This document shows, piece by piece, positions 1-11,020 of a DNA stretch of 51,282 nucleotides. The first letter of the stretch is position 1. Each line of letters opens with the position of its first letter. Origin of the DNA: Globomyces pollinis-pini (Eukaryota > Chytridiomycota > Chytridiomycetes > Rhizophydiales > Globomycetaceae); assembly GCA_025399215.1 (NCBI GenBank), contig MU621131.1, positions 1 through 51,282 on the forward strand, given 5' to 3'. The position numbers and the translations under genes are program-made. Under the pieces are notes generated by a model. The model did not search any database and was not told the origin of the DNA. It saw only the letters and a list, made by a program, of their open reading frames with translations.

Positions 1-477
1 ATAAAGTCCTCCCAACACCAGTGTTGCTGAACAGAACACAAATATATAGTAATGGACATTCTGGTATCGTGGAAGCTTACTGAAATCTATCATTTCTATC
101 TAATTTGTAAAGCGTTTGGCAACAAAAAACCTCTTTGGTGTTGTGCAACGGCCAAAGTTTCACACACACCCCAAATTGGCGGTGGTGATTCTAACTCTTC
201 TCGCTTTAACGAAAATATTCAAAATGAACTCTAATGTAATATAATTACTATGGAATAAAAGTTTATATTTGGAAAGTCGTTGATTTCTCATGGCCGTGTG
301 AGTATATCCTAAATACATAAACAAAATGGTAGTACAGCCTACTGTATGTCCAACTTCAATTTGCATTGTTAAATAGCTTACCTCGCTCAACTTGTTTAAA
401 GAGTTCAATTACGAAGTTATTATATTTGGAATAAGTGACTACATCAAATCAAAATGATTCATGAATAATTAGAAGCG
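1..477. other. no supported gene
   Basis: This stretch lies downstream of the first kinase gene. Short open frames occur on both strands (about 52-234 plus, 160-408 minus), but they have no recognisable domain, signal or neighbouring exon. It is probably 3' flank, or the edge of a gene outside the window. Confidence 0.4.
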
Positions 478-2741
478 TTATGGGTGGTACTCTTCCATCA
501 ATAATGATATTTCTTCCAACATCTGTTCAATCCAAGCTTCTTCATCTTCGTCATATCCCAACGGGCTAACGTCGTTGAAAAGGTTGTAACTGATGCTTTT
601 GGATGTTACTTGGTTAGCAACTGGTTTGATTTTTAATTTCAATCGATCAAAATCGAACGCTTGATCAGGTACAAATTTAGTTTTGAAAGATTCTTGGAAT
701 TGGTTCCATGATATTGGAGACCGTAATTCTAGTTGCTTGAATAAAAATTCTCCAGCAGTGCATTTAAATGGTGTAGAGCTGTTACTGGATGCAAAAGCAT
801 TTGCAGGTGACGGAGGTTGCAGCATCACTGAATTTGGAACTAAAGTTAATTGTTGTTGCAATGCATACTTTTTGAATTTTCTATTGCAATAGGCACTACT
901 TCAAAGTCTCCTTGTTGGCAGGCTGATAACCTCATAACCAAATCGGCAGATGAAAGTCGAAGGTTTGGATCGTCCTGTATACAGGCCATTATTATGTTCA
1001 AAACAGTATGGTTTGTAATGTATTGTCGAAGGTATACTTCCTTTTCTGTCCACGCTTTATCGAATCCCCACCATACGTTAACATTCGATTTTGTCAACAC
1101 ATTGATTAAAATGTTCCCAAATGCATATATATCATATTTTTCCGTTTTCTAAAATAAGCATGAAAGAATATTACTTTAGGTGAATATCTTGCCTCTGGTG
1201 GTATATATCCTTTCGTTTGAAACACCGCATCTTCGCTGCCGTTTGGTCGAGTTGACCCAAAGTCGGACAGTTTAGCAATGACTGATGTACCCGTCTTGTG
1301 TAGCAATATATTATCTGGTTTAAGGTCCAAATGTACGAACGAGTTGCTATGCATAAACTCAAGTCCCCTGGCCACTTGAATCAATAATTCTAGCGTTTTG
1401 CTATTAACCAGGTGATAGTCATCTTTCAGGTTAAGAGGCACCTCTGGTGTGAGATATGTTGAGAAGGATCCTAAATTCATAAATTCAATAATCAAGGCTG
1501 TTCGTCTGCCATCAGGTTGATCAGGGATAACAATCATTGCATCTGCCATAAATGCCAATGATTCAACCGTCCATGGAGACCGTAATTTTGACATTAATCT
1601 ACTTTCTTCATAAACAAGATTTTCATGCTCTGGATCAATAGGGATTTTGGCTACTGCTTGCTTCTGATCATAAACTGCTAAATACACATTCCCAACTCCT
1701 CCACTTCCAGCGATTTTCTTTAATATGGAAAGACGAACGTCATACATAGTTGATTGTGTTGCCGATTGAACCATCGTATTTAAGTTTGAGTTACTACTAA
1801 TACGGGAATCTGGTGGCCTATTCAACAGTGTGTTGTTGGAATTAACAGACACATTGTTTGGCTGTTGAGGAATTGGTAATACGTTTTGTTGATTGTACAT
1901 ATGATTTCCATTATGATGGATTGGTGTTGCAATTGGTTGATTGTATACTACTGGCTGCTGTTGGTAAACATTTACATGGCCAGCATTCGCAACAGTTGGA
2001 TAATGTGATGGTGGGCGAGGGAGTTGTTGCATTTGCTTGTTTAATTTGGCTCGTCTCATCCTACCACGTATACAAATGCTAAATAAGCATAATATGACCA
2101 GTAAAACAATCCCCGCAATGACATATCCAATAGTTTTGTAGACGTTCATGATAGTGTCAGCAACACCTGCAGGATTTGAAAATGGATCAGTCACATTCTT
2201 GTTTGCTTCATCAAATTGGAAAGAGGAAAAATATAAGGATTTGGCCAGGAGTGGTGGAATTCCACCAGAAAGCTTATTTCCAACTAAATTCAAAGTGTAC
2301 ATGCTTTTTAGTGATCCCAATTCATTCGGGATGTAGCCTGTCAAGCTGTTTTGACTCAATGTTCTTTTAAGAATCAGTATCATCGTTAGACTTACAATGA
2401 TGTTAGTTGATCCAACTTCGCAATTTCTTTGGGAATATATCCATTCAAGTCCATGCCGTACAGATTGCTAAAATGTATCAGTAGTGTTCATTATTACAGT
2501 TTTGTAATTCTAGAGTTGATGCAGTCAATATTTGAGTTCACATTGAATGTCGATTCACAGCATTTGGACTCATTTAAATTTGGTTTTGTAGATCCCAATA
2601 ATGCCGGATATATAGTCGAATAAAATGCCTTGCAGTCTGGGTTATTTGCATTTGCCATTCTAAAGACAACAAGAACTGGGTCTCCTCAATGATGTGTTCT
2701 GACGCCTGTTTCAAGACCGCCACTGCAGTGATTACGATCAT
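478..2741 (-). CDS. LRR receptor-like protein kinase (TKL-like, non-RD)
   Basis: I model six exons: 2704-2741, 2498-2659, 2396-2467, 1175-2363, 869-1148 and 478-839, summing to 700 aa. The order is a short hydrophobic leader (MIVITAVAVLKQA), a cysteine-containing N-cap, two to three leucine-rich repeats of plant type (LTGYIPNELGSL, NKLSGGIPPLL; residues about 65-130), one membrane helix (about 168-188), a Gln/Asn/Pro-rich linker, then a protein kinase from about residue 298. Visible kinase motifs are the glycine loop GSGGVGNVY, AVAK, HLDLKPDN in the catalytic loop, DFG and PPEA. The HRD arginine is leucine, so it is a non-RD kinase. A C-terminal extension of about 110 residues (TAGEFLFKQLEL...) is shared with the next gene. 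It probably perceives an external ligand and phosphorylates cytoplasmic targets; both are unknown. The leader exon is the least certain part: it depends on one 44-nt intron. Confidence 0.83.
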
Positions 2742-3234
2742 AGCCAATGTTCATAGCAGTGTTTTCATTGGCACGTTCCTGATCACAATTACCTATTTGC
2801 AATATTTCTGGTGGGTTTACAATCATTTGGATATGGTATTAGTGTTATTAAACGCGCTATTAAAGAACATTAAACTCAATAAGGTATTTTAACAATAAAC
2901 TCAATAAAGTCCATAGTCTTTCAAAAATTACCTACACACTACTGAAAGGATTTATAATAGAAAGTGACTTACTCAGGGACCATTTACAAACTGATACTGA
3001 TAGACTGTTGATTGATGAGCCAACAACTTTATGAAAGGTGGTGTTGGTTAACGTTTCTTTTGGAAATTAAAGAAGCTGCCATTATCTCTTTGCTGTTCAT
3101 TTATAATACTTAGACTTACACGAGAATAGTGAGCAATATTACTGGTACATAATAATTATCGTTACACTCAATAGATACTAATAAAATGATTTGAAATTAA
3201 GAAGGTAAATTATGTTGTATTCATTAATAAACGG
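2742..3234. other. intergenic, no gene seen
   Basis: The spacer between the two tandem kinases holds only short open frames with no coding features. It must contain the promoter of the LRR kinase and the 3' end of its paralogue. A near-duplicate phrase (aactcaataa) occurs at about 2873 and 2896. Confidence 0.4.
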
Positions 3235-4921
3235 TTATATCTGAAATTCTTTGACTAACGAATCGATTTCATCTAACATATCTTCAATCCAAACTTCCTC
3301 TAAATCACCATCCAGCAATGGTGAAACAGTCTTGAAAACTGTGTTGGATACAGAAGATGAAGACACTAGATTCGCCCTAGGTTTGATTTGTTTCTTTAAT
3401 CTCTCAAAATCAAATTCGGAATCGGGCACAAGCGTATTTTTAAATGATTGTTGAAATTGGTTCCAAGGTGTTGGTGATTTTAATTCAAGCTGTTTAAATA
3501 AAAATTCTCCTGCAGTCATTTGATATGGTGAAGAGCTGAAAGTAGATTTAAACTGACTAGTGGTGCCTTGTAGACCTAAATGGGACACTACTATCAATAT
3601 GAATTATAATTTACGTCTAGAATTTTCAACCATAAGTTGTAAGGGCTCAAAATCTCTCTGTTCAAGACTAGATAGCTTTAAAACGAGATCAGTAGCTGTT
3701 GGTCGAGACTGAGGGTCGTCATGTATACAAGCCATTATCAGATCCACCACGACATTGTTGCGAACGAATTTTTTGAGGTAATCCCGTTTACTGCTCCAAG
3801 ATTTATCGAATCCCCACCATACATTCACATTTGATCTGGTCAACACATTGATCAAAATATTCCCAAAGGCGTATATGTCATATTTCTCGGTTTTCTATAA
3901 ATCAAAATCAATTTTGAAAAGTTACTATAGTAGAAAATCTTGCTTCCGGTGGTATATAACCTTTTGTTTGAAAAACTCCTTCTTCACTCCCAATCGGTTG
4001 AGTTGATCCAAAATCTGACAGCTTTGCAATCAATGTTGTATTTGTTTGATGCAATAATATATTATCAGGTTTGAGATCTAAATGTACGAATGAATTACTA
4101 TGCATAAATTCTATTCCTTTGGCCACTTGAATTAACAGAGCTAAAGTTTTGTTATTGACCAAATGATATTCACTTTTTAAATTAAATACCGGTTCTACTG
4201 TTAGATATTTTGAAAAAGATCCCAAATTCATAAATTCGATTATCAAAGCCGTTCTTCTACAATCAGGTAAACCAGGAATAAGAATCATCGCGTCAGACAT
4301 AAATGCCAATGATTCAACTACCCAAGGAGATCGTAATTTTGACATTAATCTACTTTCTTCATAAACAAGATTTTCATGTTCCGAATCAATAGGAATTTTC
4401 GCTACTGCTTGTTTTTGATCATAAACTGCTAAATAAACATTTCCAACCCCTCCACTTCCTGTGATTTTCTTTAGAATAGCCAATCGAACATCGTACATTG
4501 TTGAAACTTGCTTTAATTTTATTTTGTTTCCTGCTGCTTGAACTGTCAATTCAGATTGTGGTATTTTTCCTATAACAGTACTATCGTTGGATTTGTTGTT
4601 TAAGTTGTACATATCAACAGTGGATTCTGTTATATTATCGTCAGTTGATTGTTCTGTTATGGACATCGTTACATCCCTGCTACCTGAAGATGTAATGTTT
4701 TCATTTGGATCAATAGTTTTTGATTGGACAGGACTTTTATCATATAATATAACAGGGATACCATTTACACCTTCTTTTGGTGCAACTTGAAGGAGTGATT
4801 GGTATGGTAAATTCTGGCGTTTCCTTCTACCTTGTGCTCTTATCACGTACCCAACAAATCGAACAAATCCGGTGAGGAACAACACACTTAGTGCAAAATA
4901 AGTTCCGAACTGACGGTCCAT
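3235..4921 (-). CDS. membrane-anchored kinase, paralogue without LRRs
   Basis: I model three exons, 3926-4921, 3615-3894 and 3235-3590 (introns of 31 and 24 nt), giving 543 aa. The chosen start is the ATG at 4921 (MDRQFGTYFALS). A membrane helix follows at once (about residues 6-26), then a Ser/Thr-rich juxtamembrane linker and a kinase domain very close to that of the upstream neighbour: GSGGVGNVYLAVYDQKQAVAK, HLDLKPDN, SDFGST, GYIPPEA. It shares the same intron positions and the same C-terminal extension (TAGEFLFKQLELKS). No LRR or signal peptide was found upstream, so this copy seems to lack an ectodomain. It could be a partner or decoy of the LRR kinase, or simply a truncated duplicate. 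Kinase assignment is firm; role is inference. Confidence 0.83.
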
Positions 4922-5076
4922 TATAATATAATTAAGCAAACTTAATACTTTGTTCAAGAGCCATGTTTCAAAACAACGCCTTTAGTCTGAAAGAGGAAGC
5001 AAATCCAATATGGAAGTCTTACCAACAAAATGCGTTGTTTGAATACATTATTGTTATTTATTGCAATTATTCTCTT

Positions 5077-7552
5077 TTAAAACTGGGTTTTCGACCGACT
5101 CAATTTTTTACCGGTTGTTTTGATGCGTTGCAATTTGTCTGCATCAATCATTGGTAGTATTTTTTCAATACTGAGTCCTCCAAAGCTTATCAGCATATCA
5201 TCTTCTTCCTTCCCTTGAGCATTGAGTGAAGTGGTTCCTTGCGGCTCGACCTTGCCTTCATTGAGTGAAGTGGTTGACGATTTTACATCATTCATTGATG
5301 TAATATTTGTGATAAACTTTTCCGTTATTTTTAAATTAGCATCTTTTATAATGATACCACTTTCGTCTTGAACGGATCTTCCTATTGTTTTGATTCGATC
5401 TGGTATAGACTCTACCAGTTTCTTCAACTCTGCCAAATCATAATTTTCAAATGTTTTTGAGACTGCTTCATTAGTTTCGCGGATTTGTATGATGGTTCCT
5501 TCAAGAATTTCAAATGTGGGTAATATAACTTGTTCTACTTCGGCTAATTTGCTGGTGATCAAATGATATTGCGATGGGTCAGTTTCAAAATGCATTTGCT
5601 TTTCACGGTACCAAAGCTCCCATCTGTTTCTGTTCTGCAAACTGTTATCCTGAGGTGGTTCAACTTTATCAAATGGGGTATATCGATCAGGATATCGATC
5701 CCCTTTGAAAAACACAATCTTATCAACAACATGTTTTTGAATCTGCTGGTTGAATTGGTATAGGTGAGCATTAAACTCAACCTTGTCAAGTGGATTGGGA
5801 AATTTAGCATCAAGCTCCTCTTCTGTGTATTCCTCCAATTCAATAGCCTTCAACCATTCACGACCGGGAAATACAGTAAATGGGACATGCTTTGTTTTGC
5901 CAGCAACTGGTGGTGCATCTGGATAAGTTACTTTAACCTTGCATGCTTTCACCCATTGCCGACTAACCAACGTATAGACGTAACCACGAGCAATGGCTGT
6001 ATTTTTTGTTAATTTCTCTATAAGATCTTCGATGCTTCCGTTTGGTGTTTCCATAAACCCGAGCATTTCAAACAGCAGATTTTGTCGTGTTTCTGCATCT
6101 TTAACGGCTTGTCTCTCTTTAGCCAATTTGAGGTCTCTTTCCTCTCTTTCTTTTAGTTGCTCAGGAGTTAAGTTCTCGGTAGAGGCAATAGATCGTTCAG
6201 ATTGTGCTTGCGATGGTTCGGGCCGTTTGACCTTCCGCAACCTTGCCATAGGATTTCCCGATAAAGCCTTCTTTAGCTCTGCCTGGATGTCTACAGGACC
6301 TGAGGAACTTGCAGCAGTTGGAGGTGGAGGTGGTGGTGGACCACCAGAACCCGGAGGAGCAGGTGGAGGAGGAGGTCCACCCATACCTGGTGGTGGTGGA
6401 GGAGGAGGAGGTCCACCCATCCCTGGCGGTGGTGGTGGAGGAGGAGGTCCACCCATCCCTGGCGGTGGTGGTGGAGGGGGAGGTCCACCCATACTTGGTG
6501 GTGGAGGAGGAGGTGGAGGTCCACCCATCCCTGGCGGTGGTGGAGGAGTTGGAGGTCGACCCATACTTGGTGGTGGTGGTGGAGGGGGAGGAGGAGGACC
6601 AGGTTCACCAGGGCCTACTGGTGAACTACCTCTTATTTTAGAAGGATTACTATCACTGGCTAGTCGAGACTCGGATACTGATTTCTAGATGTGAGTTTAC
6701 ATTAGATATTACCCGAGAAGGTATGCTAGTTCTGGTGGGTTTTTGCGACAAAAGACGAGAAGACTCATCCAGATCATTCAATGAATTTACAGGTCCTCTA
6801 GCCAAAGTTTTCTAAGATAAGAGATTATAAAAATTACTCTCGGTGGGATTCTCGATTTTGTAACATTTGTAATTCCATTTTTGTTTAAGCCAGTTTGATT
6901 TCTACCAATCTTCAAATCAACATCAGTATTCTCTTCTGAATTTATTTTATCCCAAACAGTTTGAATTCGATTAATCCCTACACTTTCCACTGGTGTTCGC
7001 ATAATTGTGTTCTTCTCCTTCAAAGCCATTGTTTTCTTTGCATGCAATTCGCTCAATATATTTCTGTTCTTGATGATATTTTCTTGAACGAGTGTTAACT
7101 CTTCTTCATAGAAAGTCAAGGCTACATCTGGGAGATCAATCGTTTCTGGATTTGTAAGGAGTAATAGTGACTATAAAAATTTAGTATAATAACACCAATA
7201 CAGGAGAAGAATCTGCAACAACAGATGCAATAGTATCTTCTTTTTTAGCAATTTGTTTAGTATTCGTTCTTGCTTCAACAAACGATGCATTTGGGAACCT
7301 AACAGCACAATGATCAAATAACCATTCAATGGTAGCATCTGCAGAATATTCGACCTTCAATGATCCAAAACTTGTGAATATCATAATGGACGGCATTTTG
7401 TAAATTGACTGTCCAAAGGTTTAAAAGAAATTGGTAAAAATGACAGGCTGAATTTCATCAAACTTAGCCCCAAATTTGTACTCATACAAAAATTCAAGTA
7501 TCTTCTCATGCACGCTGGTAAAGATGTTGAAGTTCCATTCTTGTCTTACCAA
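5077..7552 (-). CDS. polyproline/WH2-like actin regulator, copy A
   Basis: Exons modelled are 7445-7552, 7202-7408, 6838-7170, 6713-6811 and 5077-6684 (about 784 aa). The order is an N-terminal region with a predicted beta-grasp-like segment (MPSIMIFTSFGSLKVEYS, FVEAR), a charged linker, an FH1-like run of Pro8-GMGG repeats, a WH2-like helix ending in LRKV, a Lys/Glu-rich helix (LTPEQLKEREERDLKLAKERQ) and a C-terminal domain of about 350 residues that I do not recognise. The layout suggests profilin and actin binding, as in WASP or verprolin proteins; the C-terminal part is not a canonical FH2 domain. The start is unresolved: the 7445-7552 segment (QEWNFNIFTSVHEKI) aligns with the first exons of copy B but has no in-frame ATG, so a small upstream exon may exist. 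Confidence 0.75.
5219..5275. repeat. 17-bp direct repeat inside copy A
   Basis: The phrase cattgagtgaagtggtt occurs twice, about 40 bp apart, and encodes a repeated TTSLN in the disordered C-terminal part of copy A. It is probably a replication-slippage duplication. Confidence 0.6.
6312..6605. repeat. polyproline (FH1-like) repeat, copy A
   Basis: Six to seven units of about 36 bp encode Pro runs separated by GMGG/SMGG/GSGG on the minus strand. The repeat creates long but meaningless open frames on the opposite strand. Such tracts bind profilin and SH3/WW domains in characterised proteins. Confidence 0.9.
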
Positions 7553-7598
7553 CTACTGCTATTGGTTTTGTAGGGTCTGCAATCAAGGCGGTTCTTCG

Positions 7599-7740
7599 GT
7601 CGGATGTTTCAACTGGTTCTACTGAATGGGTGTGTTTCGAATACACATACTAGTGCATTTTGTCCGTCTACAGTGATAACGGTCTCTCGATCGGATGTTT
7701 CAAATGGTTGTAGTTAAAGTTTGAATGGGTGTGTTTCAAT
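7599..7740. repeat. duplicated promoter-region block
   Basis: Two blocks are repeated in direct orientation about 90 bp apart: tcggatgtttcaa.tggtt (about 7600 and 7691) and tgaatgggtgtgtttc (7623-7638 and 7722-7737). They lie between the divergently transcribed copy A gene and the DUF1254 gene, so they may be paired regulatory sites or a local duplication of a lost exon. Confidence 0.6.
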
Positions 7741-7782
7741 TCTACTATATATTGAATGAAATTATACTGAAATGATCTACAA

Positions 7783-9168
7783 ATGAAATTCATCGGTTCT
7801 AATTTAGTGTTGGCTATGGCTTTAATAGCTGTCAGTAATTCTCTCCCTAATCCTGATGAAAATTGTGATGCATTGACAAATCTTGCTGTCGATGCTGGTG
7901 TCTTTGCTGTTACGTTCTTCTACATGACTCACCCTGTGTATAGGGCTATCATGGGAAATGGAAACGCAGGAAACGGAGCGCCAGGTTGGAACAAGCTTGA
8001 ACACAACTTGAAGCCATCTGGTCCAGAAGTTATTGCTGGTAGTCCAAATGCTGATGTTACTTATTCATCTATTTGGTATGATTTACACGAAGGACCAATC
8101 GTAACTACAATTCCGGCATTTAATGGGCGTTTTTATACATTTCAATGGACAGATGCAGAAGGAAATACTATTGCTGCATTATCTCCCAGAAATGATAAAA
8201 ATAACACAATAACCCGTGCAATTATCACCATGGATCCATCATTTGAATCAAATTCCAGTGACACTATTGTGGTTAAATCTTACTCCCGATTGGCTTGGGG
8301 TGTCTTCCGATTCTTACCAAATGGTACCAGCGAGGATCTCTTGCTAGTTAATAACCTGCAAAGAAGTGTCTCTGCTCAACCTTTGATTGGAACTATTACA
8401 TCTGCTAGTACATCTCATCCTGAATTCACATCGGATCTCTTTGAAAATGGAAAGTTTGCACCTGCTTCAAAACTCTTTGAGGTTTTGGGATGGCAAATGA
8501 AAGTCAATGGTATCCAATTAGCTGAACAAGAACCATTTAATAAGTTTGCTCCTTTAGGACTCACTAAAGATGGTTATAATCCAGGTACTTGTCAGAGGAA
8601 GTTGTTGACAAGCTTAATTCCTAAAATATTCTCAGACGTAAAAGCTGCTGATACAAACGGCGTTGGCCAAGCCAGAAACAATGGATGGGTGTATGATGCA
8701 AATAGCTCATTACCATATCCTGAAAATTCCTTCCTTCAGAAGGCAGTTGTTGCATTTATGGGAACGGTAGCAAACAGAATTGAAGAGGTTATTTATTTTA
8801 GACGTAGCTTTGACAGCACCAATACGATGCTAGATGGGTCCAAATACAGTTATACAGTTCGCTTCGAAACTCAACCACCAGTCAATGGATATTGGTCTTT
8901 AACAGCGTACAATCATACTACCAAGTTAATTCAAGAAAACCCGTATAAAATCTATTCAGTCGGATCTCATAAAGGAACATTAATGTATGATGTTAATGGA
9001 GGTGTTCAACTGTATTTGTCTGTTAACTCTCCTTCAGATCCTAAAATGTTAAACAATTGGCTTCCAATTCCCAATGGAGAGTTTGATTTAATGATTAGAA
9101 CCTATTGGCCCACTCCAGAATTAATTTCACAAGAATATTTGATGCCAAACGTAGTTAAAACCAACTAA
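7783..9168 (+). CDS. secreted DUF1254/DUF1214 protein
   Basis: A single uninterrupted frame of 461 aa begins with a clear signal peptide (MKFIGSNLVLAMALIAVSNSLP). The N-terminal half carries the DUF1254 pattern (AVTFFYMTHPVYRAIMG, GAPGWNKL, SSIWYDLHEGPIV, RFYTFQWTDAEGN); the C-terminal half carries the DUF1214 pattern (PPVNGYWSLTAYN, NPYKIYSVGS, NWLPIPNGEFDLMIRTYWP). Proteins with this pair occur in bacteria and fungi, and their biochemical function is not established. Several N-x-S/T sites suggest glycosylation. It is intronless in an intron-rich neighbourhood, which fits either transfer from bacteria or retro-duplication, though its codon use looks like its neighbours'. An AATAAA-like signal follows the stop immediately. 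Confidence 0.88.
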   Translation: MKFIGSNLVLAMALIAVSNSLPNPDENCDALTNLAVDAGVFAVTFFYMTHPVYRAIMGNGNAGNGAPGWNKLEHNLKPSGPEVIAGSPNADVTYSSIWYDLHEGPIVTTIPAFNGRFYTFQWTDAEGNTIAALSPRNDKNNTITRAIITMDPSFESNSSDTIVVKSYSRLAWGVFRFLPNGTSEDLLLVNNLQRSVSAQPLIGTITSASTSHPEFTSDLFENGKFAPASKLFEVLGWQMKVNGIQLAEQEPFNKFAPLGLTKDGYNPGTCQRKLLTSLIPKIFSDVKAADTNGVGQARNNGWVYDANSSLPYPENSFLQKAVVAFMGTVANRIEEVIYFRRSFDSTNTMLDGSKYSYTVRFETQPPVNGYWSLTAYNHTTKLIQENPYKIYSVGSHKGTLMYDVNGGVQLYLSVNSPSDPKMLNNWLPIPNGEFDLMIRTYWPTPELISQEYLMPNVVKTN

Positions 9169-9314
9169 AATAAAAAGACACCTTACAAATACGTGTAAAT
9201 TATAAGCAACATTCGTGTTCTTCTCATAGATCAAACAGTGAGATTTAATAAAATGTTTCGTATTTTGGTGGTGAAATAGGTTAAATGACTAGGATTTAAT
9301 TTATTTTTTATCGA

Positions 9315-10956
9315 ATGATATTCAAGTCGGATTCTCAATTTCTATCCAAATTCCAAGATTATTTGCATTCGGAACTTGAAAGACTATCCCTTCCTGGTTT
9401 AACCATTGCCATCATAAAGGAGAACGAAATAATATTCAACAAAGCTTTTGGTGTAAAAGTATTGGATTCAGATAATCCAAATAACGACTTTACTTCAGAT
9501 ACTTTGATAGAGCAATGTTCTATCACTAAATCAGTTGCTGCTGCTGCTATTTCAATCTTGGTGAATCAGGAAAAGTTGGAATGGAATTGTCCAATTATCT
9601 CTTACATGGATTTGGAGCTAGCTGATCCTTACATTAATGAGAATATAACGTAACTATTAAAGTATTCCATCTGATTTTTCTTTAGGGTATTAGATTTATT
9701 ATCACACCGTTCAGGATTGGCTTGTCATGATGCCATTTGGAATGTATGTCATTATTATTTGTAATTATAACAGGGAACAAATTGTCTACTCAAATCCACA
9801 GAGACTTACTTGCAAAACTTGAAGCATTTGGATTTTACTGATTCTTTTCGTGATAGTATGGTTTATGGAAACATCACCTATGGAATCATTGGATTATTAA
9901 TCTCTAAAATAACTGGTTTAAGCTTTTATGATTTTGTACAAGAAAATATTTTTGTGCATCTAAATATTCAAGCAGAATCATATCTGACTCTAATGAAAAA
10001 GGAAATCACTGATGTTGTTAGTCCACATACTGTCGATTATACACCAGAAGAGTTTTTGGAACAATTCAAATCACCTGGAGTTAGTCCTAATTTGAAAGTA
10101 AAAACATTGAAACATTTTGTTGAAGGGAATGAAATACTCTTACCTGCTGGAGGTTTTTATATGTCAACCAATGATATGATTAAATGGATTCAATGTTTGA
10201 TGAATGATGGTCGAAATATAAATGGTAAACAAGTTATTTATGATATGAATGTTTTGACAAATATTCATAATGCAAATGGGTCAGAAAAAAATGGCCCATT
10301 TAGTTATCGTGGTTATGGTAACTTCATTTTTTGTATTAACACCAGGTGGTGGATTAGAAATCACTCAATTTGACAAGCATCATATTGTCAATCATGGTGG
10401 AGGTATGGCAGGAATTTCAACAGCTTTAATGTGCACGATTGATTCCACTTTGGGGGTATATGTTGGTTTGAATTGTGATTATGCTTCAAACTTAACATAT
10501 GATTTATCTAGATTTGTTTTTGCATCCTTGATTGATTCATCAGAATCTGAAAAAGTTATCAGTCAAGTTGAAACTGATATCAAATCACTTCCATTTACAT
10601 TCATCAAAGAACATTACGAAGAGTTATTGAAATATAAAACTGGAAGAGTAGTGAAGAATCCAAAGTTTGAAAAATTCATTGGAACTTATTTTAACCCTGC
10701 ATATGGAAAAATTGAAATATCGTCACATACTTTAGAATATCACCTATACATGCAGAGAGAACCTGATATACCAATAACAATGTATCCAATGCTGGTGAAT
10801 GAAATCGATTCCGATGATTCAGGATTGATGTTTTACACAATGTCTGGGATAAATGTAGATTATGAATGGTCATTTGGCGAAAGAGTTGGTGAAATCTTCT
10901 ATTTAAGCTTATATGAATCTTCAGAAGTTGAAGTTATCTTTGAAAAATCTTTCTAA
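9315..10956 (+). CDS. serine beta-lactamase-like hydrolase
   Basis: Four exons, 9315-9649, 9686-9743, 9774-10317 and 10346-10956 (introns 36, 30 and 28 nt), sum to 515 aa. The class C beta-lactamase/PBP-like fold is shown by the catalytic S-x-x-K (SITKS, Ser69 and Lys72), DLLSHRSGL, a Y-x-N-type motif (MVYGNITYGIIG) and HGGGMAG near the third active-site motif. The family (LACTB/esterase EstB-like) includes esterases and peptidases, so antibiotic hydrolysis should not be assumed. The N-terminus shows no signal peptide, suggesting a cytosolic enzyme. A C-terminal region of about 150 residues follows the hydrolase domain, as is common in this family. The substrate is unknown. Confidence 0.88.
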
Positions 10957-11020
10957 TATATACTTGTTTAATGGCAACGTTTATTTGTAAATGGAATTTA
11001 AAAAGAAAATGTAATAGTTC

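Noticed and set aside
160..408. Minus-strand frame of 82 codons near the window start
   Set aside because: No domain, no conserved neighbour and no credible splice partner.
5077..6684. Formin FH1-FH2 assignment
   Set aside because: The proline region is FH1-like, but the C-terminal domain lacks the recognisable FH2 core such as GNxMN; a WH2-like helix is a better reading.
5993..6688. Plus-strand open frame of 231 codons rich in glycine
   Set aside because: It is the complement of the proline repeat of copy A; GGN codons avoid stops by composition. The minus frame has matching exons and a paralogue.
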